A stretch of 64,000 nt of DNA from Devosia sp. A16 (GTDB taxonomy: Bacteria; Pseudomonadota; Alphaproteobacteria; Rhizobiales; Devosiaceae): contig NZ_CP012945.1 in the NCBI RefSeq assembly GCF_001402915.1, positions 62,001 through 126,000 of the forward strand. Direction: 5' to 3'. Positions 30,549 through 40,744 of this stretch are shown piece after piece. The notes beneath the pieces were generated by a model. The model ran no database searches and was not told the origin of the DNA. It saw only the letters and a program-made list of their open reading frames with translations. Position 1 is the first letter of the stretch. Every line of letters begins with the position of its first letter. Position numbers and translations under genes: made by a program.

Positions 30549-31969
30549 GTGAGCTCAGGCTCCTTGCCGATCAGGGCGCCAAGTTCGGCCGGCAGCGACG
30601 CCGCCCACTGCGTGATGTTGCCGGCGCCCAGCATGACCACATAGTCGCCTTCGGCCGCGCGCGAGGCGATCAGCGGCGCGAGGGCTTCCGGCCGGTCGAT
30701 GACCCGGGCGTCGCGATGACCGCGCGCCCGGATGCGCGCCACCAGTTCCTCGTGCGTCACCCCATCGATCGGCGCTTCGCCGGCCGCATAGATCGGCGCC
30801 ACGATCACCGTGTCGGCGTCGTTGAAACAGGTGGCGAACTCGTTGAACAGGTCGTGGACGCGCGAATAGCGATGCGGCTGCACCACGGCGATGACGTCGC
30901 GCCGGGTCGATTGCCGGGCCGCCTTCAGCACCGCGCCGATCTCCACCGGGTGGTGGCCATAGTCGTCGATGACGGTGATGCCGCCGACGGTGCCGGTCTT
31001 GGTGAACCGCCGCTTCACGCCCGAGAAGTTCTTCAGCCCCTTGCGGATCGCCTCCGCCGGCACCTTGAGCTGGTCGGCGACGGCGATTGCCGCCGTGGCG
31101 TTGAGGGCATTGTGCTCGCCCGGCATCGGCAGCTCGAGCCCATCGATCCTGAGGTGCGTCATGCGGATGCGGTCGCGGATCTCGACCGAGAAATGCTGCA
31201 CTCCGTCGCGGTTCTCGAGATCGACCAGCCGCACGTCGGCCTGCGGGTTGCGGCCATAGGTGATGACACGGCGATCGCGAATCTGGCCGACCAGCGCCTG
31301 GACTTCGGGGTGGTCGAGGCACATCACGGCAAAGCCATAAAACGGCACGTTCTCAACGAAGTTGATGAAGGCCTGCTTCACCTTGTCGAAGTCGCCGTAA
31401 TAGTCGAGATGCTCGGGATCGACATTGGTGACGATCGCGACGTCGGCCGGCAGCTTGACGAAAGTGCCGTCGGATTCGTCGGCTTCGACCACCATCCATT
31501 CGCCGTCGCCGAGGCGGGCATTAGTGCCATAGGCGTTGATGATGCCGCCATTGATCACGGTGGGGTCGTAGTTCGCCGCATCGAGCAGGGTCGCCACCAG
31601 CGTCGTGGTGGTGGTCTTGCCGTGCGTGCCGCCGATGGCGATGGCATTCTTGAACCGCATGATCTCGGCCAGCATCTCGGCGCGGCGCACCACCGGCAGG
31701 CCGCGCGCCCGCGCGGCAGCCAGCTCGGGGTTACCCTTCTTGATCGCCGAGGAGATCACGACGACGGCAGCGTCCTTGAGGTTCTCGGCGCTCTGGCCGA
31801 TCTCCACCTCGATGCCCATCTTGCGCAAGCGCTGCACATTGGGGTTCTCGGCGCTGTCCGAGCCGCGGACCTTGTAGCCCTGGTTGTGCAGAATCTCGGC
31901 AATGCCGCTCATGCCGATGCCGCCGATGCCGACGAAGTGCACCGGTCCGATATTGCGCGGCATCTTCAT
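30545..31969 (-). CDS. murC: UDP-N-acetylmuramate--L-alanine ligase
   Basis: 474 residues, Mur ligase family. The N-terminal domain starts [28 protein letters not shown], the ATP-binding loop is [16 protein letters not shown], and the central domain has [14 protein letters not shown] and [12 protein letters not shown]. The C-terminal domain contains [12 protein letters not shown] and [10 protein letters not shown]. It adds L-Ala to UDP-MurNAc. It overlaps murG and murB by four bases at either end, indicating tight translational coupling. Confidence 0.97.
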   Translation of the reverse strand: MKMPRNIGPVHFVGIGGIGMSGIAEILHNQGYKVRGSDSAENPNVQRLRKMGIEVEIGQSAENLKDAAVVVISSAIKKGNPELAAARARGLPVVRRAEMLAEIMRFKNAIAIGGTHGKTTTTTLVATLLDAANYDPTVINGGIINAYGTNARLGDGEWMVVEADESDGTFVKLPADVAIVTNVDPEHLDYYGDFDKVKQAFINFVENVPFYGFAVMCLDHPEVQALVGQIRDRRVITYGRNPQADVRLVDLENRDGVQHFSVEIRDRIRMTHLRIDGLELPMPGEHNALNATAAIAVADQLKVPAEAIRKGLKNFSGVKRRFTKTGTVGGITVIDDYGHHPVEIGAVLKAARQSTRRDVIAVVQPHRYSRVHDLFNEFATCFNDADTVIVAPIYAAGEAPIDGVTHEELVARIRARGHRDARVIDRPEALAPLIASRAAEGDYVVMLGAGNITQWAASLPAELGALIGKEPELT

Positions 31970-33069
31970 GTTGGTTTGTTCCCCTTGGCCGCGAGGCGTT
32001 CGGCCGCGTCGGCGAGCTTGGTGACGGCGTCGGGCTGACCCAGCAGCCTGGCGGCGGCGGCGGCCCGCTGCAGCACATCCCGGTCACCCAGAAGTGATGC
32101 CAAGCGAGTGCCAAGCGATAGTGGCGTAAGCGTGGCCTGCTCGGCGATCCAGCCGCCGCCAGCCGCCTCCATCACCAGCGCGTTGTTCTTCTGGTCGGCG
32201 TCGATCGCGCCGGGCAGCGGCACGAGGATGGCCGGCCGCCCGATGGCGGTGAGTTCGGCTATGGTCGAAGCGCCGGAGCGCGAGACGACGAGATGCGAGG
32301 CGGCCATGCGTTCGGGCAGATCGTCGAAAAACGCGGCCAGCTCGACATTCACCTTGGCCTGCCGGTAGGTCTCGGCCACCCGGTCGAGATCCTCGGCCCG
32401 GCACTGCTGCACCACCCGCAGGCGGGCGCGAATCTCGGACGGCAGCTCGGCAATGGCCGGCGGCACTAGGTCGGCGAACACCCGGGCGCCCTGGCTGCCG
32501 CCGAATACCAGGAGCCGGATCGAGCCGCCTGGCTCGAGATCGGGATACGGCACCTTGGCGACGTTGCGCACCCGATCGCGCACCGGATTGCCGACCAGCA
32601 CGGACTTGTCGGCAAAGGCCTCGGCCTTGAGGGTGCGCGCAAAGCTCAGCGCGATCAGCTTCGCCCGCTTCGCCAGCGCCCGGTTGGCGCGTCCCATCAC
32701 CGCGTTCTGCTCATGCAGGATGCCCGGGATCCCCCGCAGGCTCGCCGCAACGAACGGTGGGAACACCGGATAGCCGCCGAAGCCGATCACTGCGTCGGGC
32801 TTCACCCGCCCCAGCGTGCCATGGGCGACGCCGATGCCGCCCAGGATCTTGAGGCCGGCCGTGACGAACCGCACCGGGTCGCGCACCGAGGGCGTCGCCG
32901 ACGGCACGATATGGGTGGCGCTGGCGGGAAAGCCGTCGCCGTAGGAGGCGACCCGATGATCGGTCATCAGTTGGATGTCGTGACCACGCCGGCGCAGTTC
33001 CTGCGCCAACGCCATTGCCGGGAAGAGATGGCCTCCCGTACCGCCGGCCATAAGGACGAATCTGCTCAT
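31966..33069 (-). CDS. murG: Lipid II synthase MurG (GlcNAc transferase)
   Basis: 367 residues from ATG 33069. It has the glycine-rich start [19 protein letters not shown], then [14 protein letters not shown] and [12 protein letters not shown]. The GT-B C-terminal domain shows [53 protein letters not shown]. MurG transfers GlcNAc to lipid I on the cytoplasmic face of the membrane. Overlaps of four bases with ftsW and murC set the start. An upstream in-frame extension to 33270 lies inside ftsW and was rejected. Confidence 0.97.
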   Translation of the reverse strand: MSRFVLMAGGTGGHLFPAMALAQELRRRGHDIQLMTDHRVASYGDGFPASATHIVPSATPSVRDPVRFVTAGLKILGGIGVAHGTLGRVKPDAVIGFGGYPVFPPFVAASLRGIPGILHEQNAVMGRANRALAKRAKLIALSFARTLKAEAFADKSVLVGNPVRDRVRNVAKVPYPDLEPGGSIRLLVFGGSQGARVFADLVPPAIAELPSEIRARLRVVQQCRAEDLDRVAETYRQAKVNVELAAFFDDLPERMAASHLVVSRSGASTIAELTAIGRPAILVPLPGAIDADQKNNALVMEAAGGGWIAEQATLTPLSLGTRLASLLGDRDVLQRAAAAARLLGQPDAVTKLADAAERLAAKGNKPT

Positions 33070-34226
33070 TCGGCGGGGGATAGCACTCCGCTGCGATAGA
33101 CGGGAAGCCCGGTCGCGAGGCGCTCTTCCGGCTTCTTGCGGGTCAGGGCGAGCATCAGGCCCATGGCGAAGGCGATAGCCAGCATCGAGGTGCCGCCATA
33201 GGAGACGAACGGCAGCGTCATGCCCTTGGGCGGAATGAGGTTGAGGTTCACCGCCAGGTTGATCGAGCATTGCAGCCCGAACTGGATGGCGAGGGTCGAC
33301 GCGGCGAGGCGTGCGAACAGGCTCGATTGCTGCTGTGCGCCGATCAGCGCCTTGACCACGATGAAGCCGATCAGCGCCACGAGGCAGAGGCAGAACAGGA
33401 TGCCGAACTCACCTGCCGCCGCCGAGAACACATAGTCGGCATGGGCGTCGGGGATGACCTTCTTGGCCAGCGATTCACCCGGGCCGCGGCCGAACCAGCC
33501 GCCCTCGAGCAACGAGTTGAGCGCCTTGTCGACCTGATAGGTGTTACCGCCTTCCGGGTTGACGAAGCTGTCGATGCGCTTGGCGAAGTGCGGAAAGAAC
33601 ATGTAGGCGGCGAACAGCAGACCTACCCCGGCGGCGCCGAGCCCGAAGATCACGAACCACGAGATCCCGGAAAGGAACAGCAGCACGCCCCAGGTGGCGA
33701 GGATCAGCGCCGTCTGCCCGATATCGGGCTGCAGCAGCAGTCCGGCGACGATCGACAGCATGATCAGGGTCGCGATGATCCGCGCCGGTATGCCCGGCCG
33801 CTTCATGCTCTCGGAGAACAGCCACGCCCCGATGACGGCGAAGGCCGGCTTCACGAACTCGGAGGGCTGCACGGTATTGCCGGCGATCGACACCCAGCGC
33901 TTGGCGCCCTTCACCTCGACACCGAAGCGCAGCGTCAGCCACAACAGGATGATCGAGACCACCAGCACGCCGAGCGCCGCGATGCGCGCCGCCCGATGCG
34001 GCAGCAGCGACGTCGCGATCATCACCGGCACGGCCAGCGCCGCAAAGATCGCCTGGCGGATGATGAAGTGCCAGGGACCGAGCCCCAGGCGCTCCGCCAC
34101 CGGCGGGCTCGCGGCAAAGCTCAGCAGCACGCCGACCAGCAGCAGCAGGATCAGCCCCGCCAGCAGCGACTTGTCGATCGTCCACCACCACTCGGCAATG
34201 GGGGTCTTGCGCTCGCGTGAAAACAT
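33066..34226 (-). CDS. ftsW: Septal peptidoglycan polymerase FtsW
   Basis: 386 residues from ATG 34226 (MFSRERKTPIAEWWWTIDKSLL). About ten membrane segments and the SEDS family motifs are present: GAKRWVSIAGNTVQPSEFVKPAF, QPDIGQTALILATWGVLLFLSG, PDAHADYVFSAAAGEFG and SYGGTSMLAIAFAMGLML. It polymerises lipid II together with FtsI. It overlaps murG by four bases. The in-frame TTG at 34277 would add 17 residues without a ribosome site and was not used. Upstream is a 401-base gap where murD would be expected. Confidence 0.95.
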   Translation of the reverse strand: MFSRERKTPIAEWWWTIDKSLLAGLILLLLVGVLLSFAASPPVAERLGLGPWHFIIRQAIFAALAVPVMIATSLLPHRAARIAALGVLVVSIILLWLTLRFGVEVKGAKRWVSIAGNTVQPSEFVKPAFAVIGAWLFSESMKRPGIPARIIATLIMLSIVAGLLLQPDIGQTALILATWGVLLFLSGISWFVIFGLGAAGVGLLFAAYMFFPHFAKRIDSFVNPEGGNTYQVDKALNSLLEGGWFGRGPGESLAKKVIPDAHADYVFSAAAGEFGILFCLCLVALIGFIVVKALIGAQQQSSLFARLAASTLAIQFGLQCSINLAVNLNLIPPKGMTLPFVSYGGTSMLAIAFAMGLMLALTRKKPEERLATGLPVYRSGVLSPAE

Positions 34227-34396
34227 TGACGACGCCGCCGCAACCGGACGGCCTCCCGTACGCACAACTAGATGCAAATTGTAGCGCCGGGTTGGTTACC
34301 AAGTTCGCAACGAGGCTCGCGTTTTGCGAGTCGGGTGTCTGGGAGCGAGAAAGGTGACAACGCGGCTAGGAGGTTGGTAGAGACTCTGTGCCCCCA

Positions 34397-34527
34397 CCCC
34401 TCACCCGTCTCGGCCTGACGGCCGATCCACCCTCTCCCCGACGGGGAGAGGAAGAGAGGTGATCGCCGCGCTCTACGGATTCTTCTCCCCGACGGGGAGA
34501 AGGTGGCGCGTAGCGCCGGATGAGGGG
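34397..34527. repeat. Long intergenic inverted repeat, family B
   Basis: 131 bases in the ftsW-mraY gap, from cccctcacccg to cggatgagggg. It is a compound palindrome: outer arms, an inner ctccccgacggggag hairpin, and a second ttctccccgacggggagaa hairpin. The element at 58114-58244 is equally long and closely similar. The rest of the gap (34227-34627) shows no gene and no recognisable murD remnant. Confidence 0.85.
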
Positions 34528-34627
34528 AAAGCCACGATGGCGGAGAGGCGAGCGGGACCAGTAGCGCAACTTGGCGGAGCGGACGTCCACAGGCGCCGCG
34601 CCGCCTCCACTCCGCTAGCGAACACGC

Positions 34628-35713
34628 TTACCGCAGCTTCAGCGAGCTCAGCCCGATCAGCGCCAGAACGAAGCTGATGATCCAGAACCGGATCACCACC
34701 TGGCTTTCGGTCCAGCCCATCATCTCGAAATGATGGTGGATCGGCGCCATCTTGAACACGCGCTTGCCGGTGAGCTTGAACGAGACGACCTGCACGATCA
34801 CTGACACCGCCTCGAGCACGAACAGCCCGCCGATGATGGCAAGGACGATCTCGTGCTTGGTGGCGACCGCGATGGCGCCCAGCGCGCCGCCCAGCGCCAG
34901 CGAGCCTGTATCGCCCATGAAGATCTGCGCCGGCGGCGCATTGAACCACAGGAACCCCAGGCCCGCGCCGATCAGGGCGCCGCAGACCACCGAAAGCTCG
35001 GCCGTGCCGGGCACCGGATTGAGGAACAGATATTCCGAGAAGGTGGCCGAGCCGACGAGATAGGCGATGAGGCCGAAACAGGCCGCCGCCACCATCACCG
35101 GCACGATGGCAAGGCCATCGAGCCCATCGGTGAGGTTCACCGAGTTGCCCGCGGCGACGACGACGAAGGCGCCGAACAGCACGAAGAACCAGCCGAGGTT
35201 GATGGCCAGCCCCTTGACGAACGGGAAGAACAGCGACGTGGAGGTCGCCGGATCGCCCAGCACCGAGATGAAGTAGCAGGCCACGGCGCCGATGATGGCC
35301 TCGAGGATCAGTCGCTGCCGGCCGGAGAAGCCGGCATGCGACATACGCTTGACCTTGAGGTAATCGTCGTAAAGCCCGATGGCGCCGAATGAAACCGTGA
35401 CGCCCAGCACCACCCAGACATAGCCGTTCGAGAGGTTCGACCATAGAAGGATGGAGATAACCGCCGCCGACAGGATCATCAGCCCGCCCATGGTGGGCGT
35501 GCCCTTTTTGGTCAGGAGGTGGCCGGCGGGGCCGTCCTCGCGGATCGGCTGGCCCTTGCCCTGGCGGATGCGCAACGCGGCGATCATGCCTGGACCGAAT
35601 AGGAACACGAAGAACAGCGCGGTCATCACCGCGCCGGCCGTCCTGAAGGTGATGTAGCGGAACACATTGAAGGCGGCGAGGCTCTCGCCCAACTGCCCGA
35701 GGAAATACAGCAT
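34628..35713 (-). CDS. mraY: Phospho-N-acetylmuramoyl-pentapeptide-transferase
   Basis: 361 residues with about ten membrane segments. MraY signatures are [34 protein letters not shown] (Asp pair), [13 protein letters not shown] and [12 protein letters not shown], plus the His-rich loop [13 protein letters not shown]. It transfers phospho-MurNAc-pentapeptide to undecaprenyl phosphate to make lipid I. It starts 33 bases after murF. In most related genomes murD comes next; here a repeat-bearing gap and then ftsW follow. Confidence 0.97.
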   Translation of the reverse strand: MLYFLGQLGESLAAFNVFRYITFRTAGAVMTALFFVFLFGPGMIAALRIRQGKGQPIREDGPAGHLLTKKGTPTMGGLMILSAAVISILLWSNLSNGYVWVVLGVTVSFGAIGLYDDYLKVKRMSHAGFSGRQRLILEAIIGAVACYFISVLGDPATSTSLFFPFVKGLAINLGWFFVLFGAFVVVAAGNSVNLTDGLDGLAIVPVMVAAACFGLIAYLVGSATFSEYLFLNPVPGTAELSVVCGALIGAGLGFLWFNAPPAQIFMGDTGSLALGGALGAIAVATKHEIVLAIIGGLFVLEAVSVIVQVVSFKLTGKRVFKMAPIHHHFEMMGWTESQVVIRFWIISFVLALIGLSSLKLR

Positions 35714-35746
35714 GCTGTCGGTGTCCCACCCGTCGGACTGAAAGCG

Positions 35747-37171
35747 CTAGGCGTTCTGGAAGCGCTCGCGGATCTTCTGCACCAGAGGTGACAGGCGGAC
35801 GCCTTTCGACCCTTTGACCATAACTGCGTCGCCGTAGGCAAGCGCCGAGAGAACGGTATCACTGATCTCTTCGGCGGTCGGCATATGCGTCACACCGGGG
35901 ATGTCGCGATCGCTTTCGGCCCGATGCCGAAGCTCGTCGGCCAGCGAGCGCATGGCCGTCCCGACGAGGTAGATTTCGCTCGCCCCGGTCTTCAGTACGG
36001 CATTGGCGAGCCCGGCATGGAGTTGCGGGCCCTGCGGCCCCATTTCCAGCATATCGCCCAGCACCAGGAACTTGCGGCCATCGGGCGGCCGGACGGAGCT
36101 GTAGAGGTCCATCGCGGCAGTCATCGAAGCGACGTTGGCGTTGTAGCTTTCGTCCACCAGCAGCAGCGGCTTGGCGCTTGGGCCGAGTCGCACGGTGAGT
36201 CCCCTGCCCTCGGGCGCGCCGAACTTCGCCAGCGCGGCCAGAGCGGCGCCTGTACCTTCACCAGAGATCTGCGCCACAGCGAGCGCCGCCACCGCATTGG
36301 CCACCATATGGCGACCCGGCACCTCGAGGCGAAGGTCATAGCGGTCGGCGCCGTGCGTGACCTCGGCCAGCGTTGTCGAGGCGGAGCTCTCGACCCGGCC
36401 GATATGCCAGTCGGCGCTCTCGTCGAAGCCATAGGTCACCACCTTGGCGACGCCGGCGGCGCGCGCATGGGCGAAGAGGATGTGGAGGTAATCGTGGTCG
36501 GCGTTGAGCAGCGCCGTGCCGCCCGGCTCGAGTCCCAGAAAGATCTCGGCCTTGGCCGCCGCGATGTCGGCCACCGAATTGAAGAACTCGAGGTGCGCCG
36601 CCGCGACGGTGGTGATCACTGCCACATGCGGACGCACCATCCGCACCAGCGGCGTGATCTCGCCGGCATGGTTCATGCCGATCTCGAACACGCCGAACTG
36701 CGCTTCGCGCGGCAGGCGCGCCAGCATCAGCGGCACGCCCCAGTGATTGTTGAAGCTCTTGATCGAGTAATGCGTCTCGCCATAGGCGGCGAGCACGGTG
36801 CGGATCGCCTCCTTGGTCGTGGTCTTGCCGGCGCTGCCGGTCACCGCGATGATCTGTCCGCGATTGCGGGCTCGCGCCGCGATACCGAGCTGTTCGAGCG
36901 CCTTCAGCGGATCCAGGACGACGATCAGGTTCTTGCCGCCATGCGCCGCATGATAAGCCTCCGACACCAGCGCCGCCGTTGCTCCGGCCGCCAGCGCCTT
37001 GTCGACGAAATCATGCCCGTCATGCACGTCGCCGCGAATGGCGACGAACAGTGCTTCGGGCGCGATGTCGCGCGAATCGATCGAGATCGAGGAGATCGGG
37101 CCTTCCGACAGGCCTTCGGGCCGGCCGCCGGTGGCTTTGACGACCTCGGCGACGGTCCAGAGTGGTCGCAT
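35747..37171 (-). CDS. murF: UDP-MurNAc-tripeptide--D-Ala-D-Ala ligase
   Basis: 474 residues, Mur ligase family. N-terminal domain SIDSRDIAPEALFVAIRGDVHDGHDFVDKALAAGA, ATP loop VTGSAGKTTTKEAIRTVL, then FNNHWGVPLMLARLP and FEIGMNHAGEITPL. The C-terminal domain has LLVDESYNANVASMTAAMDL and LGDMLEMGPQG. It adds D-Ala-D-Ala to the UDP-MurNAc-tripeptide. It starts five bases after the murE stop. Confidence 0.97.
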   Translation of the reverse strand: MRPLWTVAEVVKATGGRPEGLSEGPISSISIDSRDIAPEALFVAIRGDVHDGHDFVDKALAAGATAALVSEAYHAAHGGKNLIVVLDPLKALEQLGIAARARNRGQIIAVTGSAGKTTTKEAIRTVLAAYGETHYSIKSFNNHWGVPLMLARLPREAQFGVFEIGMNHAGEITPLVRMVRPHVAVITTVAAAHLEFFNSVADIAAAKAEIFLGLEPGGTALLNADHDYLHILFAHARAAGVAKVVTYGFDESADWHIGRVESSASTTLAEVTHGADRYDLRLEVPGRHMVANAVAALAVAQISGEGTGAALAALAKFGAPEGRGLTVRLGPSAKPLLLVDESYNANVASMTAAMDLYSSVRPPDGRKFLVLGDMLEMGPQGPQLHAGLANAVLKTGASEIYLVGTAMRSLADELRHRAESDRDIPGVTHMPTAEEISDTVLSALAYGDAVMVKGSKGVRLSPLVQKIRERFQNA

Positions 37172-37176
37172 CGGCG

Positions 37177-38670
37177 CTAGAGTCCTTTCAGCGTCTCCAG
37201 CACCACTTCGTGGTCGGAGAAGTGGTGCTTGGTGGTGCCGATGATCTGATAGTCCTCGTGGCCCTTGCCTGCAATCAGCAGCACGTCGCCTGGTTCGAGA
37301 CGTGATATCGCCGTCTCGATAGCTTTCCGGCGGTCGCCGACTTCCAGCGCCTTGGGCACCGCGGCGAGAACCTCGGCGCGGATCGTCGCCGCATCCTCGG
37401 TGCGCGGATTGTCGTCGGTGACGATGACGTCGTCCGCCATGCGCTCGGCCACCTCGCCCATGATCGGACGCTTGCCCTTGTCGCGGTCGCCGCCGCAGCC
37501 GAACACCAGGCGAAGCTTGCCGCTCGCATAGGGTCTGAGCGAGCCGAGCGCCGTCTCCAGTGCCACCGGCTTGTGCGAATAGTCGACGAAGATCGCCGCG
37601 CCATTGTACTCGGCGACGAGCTCGAGCCGCCCCTTGGCGCCCTTGAGGTGTTCCAGCGCCTTGACCGCCTGCTCGGCCGGCGCCCCGGTGGCGACGGCCA
37701 GCGCCAGCGCCACCGCCGCATTGCTGACCTGGAACGCCCCGGTGAGCGGCAGACGGAAGCTCACGGGTTCGCCGACCATGCGGCCGTGCACCCGCTGGCC
37801 ATAGCCCTCGTTGCGGATGTCGGTCAGCTCGAGGAACGCCCCCTCCTTGCCCACCGTCATCAGCGTCGCGCCGCGATCGAGCGCGGCAAACAGGAACGGC
37901 ATGTGCTCGGGATCGTCGACATTGACCACCGCCGCGCCGCCCTCGGCGATCAGCTCGGTGAACAGCCGCAGCTTGGCGTCGCGATAGGTCTCCATGTCGT
38001 GGTGGTAGTCGAGATGATCGCGGCTGAGATTGGTGAAGGCCACGGCACTGAAGCGCAGCCCGTCGACGCGTCGCTGGTCGAGCCCCTGGCTGGAGGCTTC
38101 CATCGCCACGTGGTCGATGCCTTCGGCGCGCAGTTCGGCGAGGTCGCGATGCAGCGACAGCGCATCCGAGGTGGTGAGTTCGCGCGGCCGGATGCCGGCG
38201 CGGGTCTCGACCCCGACGGTGCCGAGGCTCGCCGCGGCAATACCGCAGGCATCCCAGATCTGGCGGACGAACGAGACGATCGATGACTTGCCGTTGGTGC
38301 CGGTAACCGCGACCGACACGCCCGGCTGCGGCGCGAACTGCCGCGCCGCGGCCTGCGCGTAGGCGGCGCGCACATCCTCGACCAGCACGACCGGGATACC
38401 CGGGTCGGCTTCCGGCCGCCGATCGCTGATCATGACGCTGGCGCCGCGCCCGACCGCCTGCGCGGCGAAACCATCGCCATGCACGCGGGTGCCCGGCAGC
38501 GCGAAGAACGCTTCGCCAGGGCCGATGGCGCGGCTGTCGGAGTTGATGCCTTCGACCTGGATGGCAGGGACGGATGGGGCTCCTGCCCCTTTCAGCAGTT
38601 CTGTGAGCGCGAAGGGCACGCTTGCTTCTCGAATGGCTTCAGCGGAGTTCGGGTGGAACAAGGTTTTCAT
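37177..38670 (-). CDS. murE: UDP-MurNAc-dipeptide--meso-diaminopimelate ligase
   Basis: 497 residues from ATG 38670 (MKTLFHPNS). Landmarks: INSDSRAIGPGEAFFALPG, ATP loop VTGTNGKSSIVSFVRQIW, ASSQGLDQRRVDGL, FTNLSRDHLDYHHDMETY, VDYSHKPVALETALGSL, VFGCGGDRDKGKRPIMG. The DNPRTED motif (in VTDDNPRTEDAATI) is the signature for meso-diaminopimelate, so Gram-negative type peptidoglycan is expected. The start overlaps the ftsI end by 32 bases. An upstream extension to 38781 lies within ftsI and was rejected. Confidence 0.96.
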   Translation of the reverse strand: MKTLFHPNSAEAIREASVPFALTELLKGAGAPSVPAIQVEGINSDSRAIGPGEAFFALPGTRVHGDGFAAQAVGRGASVMISDRRPEADPGIPVVLVEDVRAAYAQAAARQFAPQPGVSVAVTGTNGKSSIVSFVRQIWDACGIAAASLGTVGVETRAGIRPRELTTSDALSLHRDLAELRAEGIDHVAMEASSQGLDQRRVDGLRFSAVAFTNLSRDHLDYHHDMETYRDAKLRLFTELIAEGGAAVVNVDDPEHMPFLFAALDRGATLMTVGKEGAFLELTDIRNEGYGQRVHGRMVGEPVSFRLPLTGAFQVSNAAVALALAVATGAPAEQAVKALEHLKGAKGRLELVAEYNGAAIFVDYSHKPVALETALGSLRPYASGKLRLVFGCGGDRDKGKRPIMGEVAERMADDVIVTDDNPRTEDAATIRAEVLAAVPKALEVGDRRKAIETAISRLEPGDVLLIAGKGHEDYQIIGTTKHHFSDHEVVLETLKGL

Positions 38671-40369
38671 CCAACATTGCGCTGAAGTCGGGGCTGATTC
38701 CCAGCATCGGCGCGGCCCGCTGGATGATGCGGCCGCTGACCTCGCCGGCGTTCCAGCCGGCCGTGACGCCCGACTGGGCATTCTCGGCCTTGGGTTCGTC
38801 GACGATGATCACCATGGCATAGCGCGGATTGTCGAGCGGGAAGGCCGAGGCGAAGACGTTGAAGTTGACGTTCGAGGAGTAGCGGCCATTGACCACCTTT
38901 TCGGCGGTGCCGGTCTTGCCGCCGGCCCGATAGCCGTTGGCGATCTTGTTCATGCGCGAGCCGGAACCGCCCGCGCCGATGGCGTTGAGGCGCATCAGGT
39001 AGCGCACTTCGGCGCTGGTCGCGGGCGAGATCACCGGCTCATAGAGCTTGCGGGCCTCGGCCTCGCTGCGCTTGTACATGGTGGGAGGCACCATATAGCC
39101 GTCATTGACGAAGGCGGCGACGGCGCGGGCCATGTGCAGCGGCGACACCGACAGGCCGTGGCCGAAGCTCGAGGTCGCCGCGACGATCTCGGAGAATTTC
39201 TCCGGCACCTTCGGCTTGCGCATCTCCGGCAGTTCGAACGGCACCGGCTTGTCCATGCCGATCTTGCTGAGGAAGGCCCGGAACTCGTCCTTGCCCAGCT
39301 GCTGCATGATCTTGATGGTGCCGATGTTGGACGAGTACTTGTACACTTCCGGCAGGCTGAGCACCCGGTGCTTGCCGTGGAAATCGTCGATGGTGAAGCG
39401 GCCGAAGCGCACGCCGAAACGGGCATCGAACTTGTCGGTGATCCGCACCTTGCCGCTGTCGAGCGCGCCGGCGAGCGTCACCGTCTTGAAGGTCGACCCA
39501 AGCTCGTAGATGCCTGAAGTGATGCGGTTGAAGCGGTCGTTCTTCACCCCGTTATAGTCCTGGAACAGCGTCGAGGGGTTGTTGGGGTCGAAATCCGGCA
39601 GCGACGCCAGCGCGATCACCTCGCCGGTCTTGATGTCCAGCATTACGCCGGCCGCCGCCACCGCCTTGTAGCGGACCAGCGCATCCTGCAGCTGCTCGTA
39701 CATGACGTGCTGCACCCTGAGGTCGACCGACAGGCTGACCGGCGTCATCTCGTTGCCGCGGGCGAGGCCGATCGACTGCAGCATGGCGAGGCTGTCGTCG
39801 TCCATGTGCTTCTCGATGCCCATGGTGCCCTGGTTGTCGATATTGACCGAGCCCAGGATGTGCGACGCCTCCTGACCCGAGGGGTAGAAGCGCTTGCTCT
39901 CGGTGACGAACTCGATGCCCGGAATGCCGAGCTGGAAGATCTTCGCCTCGATGGCCGGGGTCAGCTCGCGCTTGACCCACACGAAGCCCTTGTCGCCGGT
40001 CAGGCGCTTGCGCAGCCAATCCTCGTTGAGGTCGGGCAGCACGGTCCTGAGTTTCTGCACCGCCTCTTCGACATCGATGATGCGGCGCGGCTCGGCGAAC
40101 ATCGACGGCACGCGGATATCGACCGCCATCTCGAGCCCATTGCGATCGAGAATCGGCGGGCGGCTCGCAGTGATGACGTCGCGCGCCACCCCCTCGATGG
40201 CAGAATCCGTCACCGTGACGCCGAGCTGGATCAGCCGGCCGCCGACGGTGCCGAACACCAGCACCAGGGCGACGATGACCCAGCGTATGCGGGCCTTGGT
40301 GAGATTGCCGCGCGACTTCCGCCCGCCGTCGAGCGAAATGGTTTCGGCGCCTTCGGTGATGATCGCCAT
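38639..40369 (-). CDS. ftsI: Septal transpeptidase FtsI (PBP3)
   Basis: 576 residues. One membrane segment (about 29-50), the class B PBP dimerisation domain (about 70-240), then the transpeptidase domain with the nucleophile in GSTFK (Ser292, Lys295), the SSN motif in KYSSNIG and KTGTA near 500. It crosslinks septal peptidoglycan and works with FtsW. It starts directly after the ftsL stop with no spacer. The cytoplasmic head has Arg/Lys-rich SRGNLTKARIRW. Family and role are secure. Confidence 0.97.
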   Translation of the reverse strand: MAIITEGAETISLDGGRKSRGNLTKARIRWVIVALVLVFGTVGGRLIQLGVTVTDSAIEGVARDVITASRPPILDRNGLEMAVDIRVPSMFAEPRRIIDVEEAVQKLRTVLPDLNEDWLRKRLTGDKGFVWVKRELTPAIEAKIFQLGIPGIEFVTESKRFYPSGQEASHILGSVNIDNQGTMGIEKHMDDDSLAMLQSIGLARGNEMTPVSLSVDLRVQHVMYEQLQDALVRYKAVAAAGVMLDIKTGEVIALASLPDFDPNNPSTLFQDYNGVKNDRFNRITSGIYELGSTFKTVTLAGALDSGKVRITDKFDARFGVRFGRFTIDDFHGKHRVLSLPEVYKYSSNIGTIKIMQQLGKDEFRAFLSKIGMDKPVPFELPEMRKPKVPEKFSEIVAATSSFGHGLSVSPLHMARAVAAFVNDGYMVPPTMYKRSEAEARKLYEPVISPATSAEVRYLMRLNAIGAGGSGSRMNKIANGYRAGGKTGTAEKVVNGRYSSNVNFNVFASAFPLDNPRYAMVIIVDEPKAENAQSGVTAGWNAGEVSGRIIQRAAPMLGISPDFSAMLDENLVPPELR

Positions 40370-40744
40370 CTAGTTGGCCTCGATCAGCTGTTCGATCGGG
40401 TCGATGCCCGCATCAAGCGAGGAAAGCAACGCGTCGAGCGCTGCGGGATCGGGTGCTGCGGGTCGCATCGGCAGGTTGGCCATGCCGCCGAACTGCTCCT
40501 GCGACGTGGGCACCAGCGCCAGCGCCTCCTGGTGGCGCGCCACGATCGGGGCGACATGGGCGGGCTGGTTCAGATAGGACCAGTCGGCCTTGAGCAGGCT
40601 GAGATCACCTTCCTGCCGCTCGATCTTGCGCTCCAGCCGCACCTTGGAGCCGGCGATGTCTTCCACCGAGTATTTCAGGCCATAGACGCCGACCAGACCG
40701 ACCAGGCTGGTACAGACCATGACGGCGTTGAGCATCTTGATCAT
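40370..40744 (-). CDS. ftsL: Cell division protein FtsL
   Basis: 124 residues, a small bitopic protein. One N-terminal membrane segment (about 3-23, MLNAVMVCTSLVGLVGVYGLKY) is followed by a short coiled coil (about 28-60, AGSKVRLERKIERQEGDLSLLKADW) and LNQPAHVAPIVARH, which is typical of alphaproteobacterial FtsL. It joins the FtsQLB complex. Its identity rests on this pattern and on its place between rsmH and ftsI. It overlaps rsmH by four bases. Confidence 0.9.
   Translation of the reverse strand: MIKMLNAVMVCTSLVGLVGVYGLKYSVEDIAGSKVRLERKIERQEGDLSLLKADWSYLNQPAHVAPIVARHQEALALVPTSQEQFGGMANLPMRPAAPDPAALDALLSSLDAGIDPIEQLIEAN

Noticed and set aside
34278-34627. Possible murD remnant
   Set aside because: No Mur ligase motif (ATP loop or HxD regions) was seen in any frame; the gap is mostly palindromic repeat.
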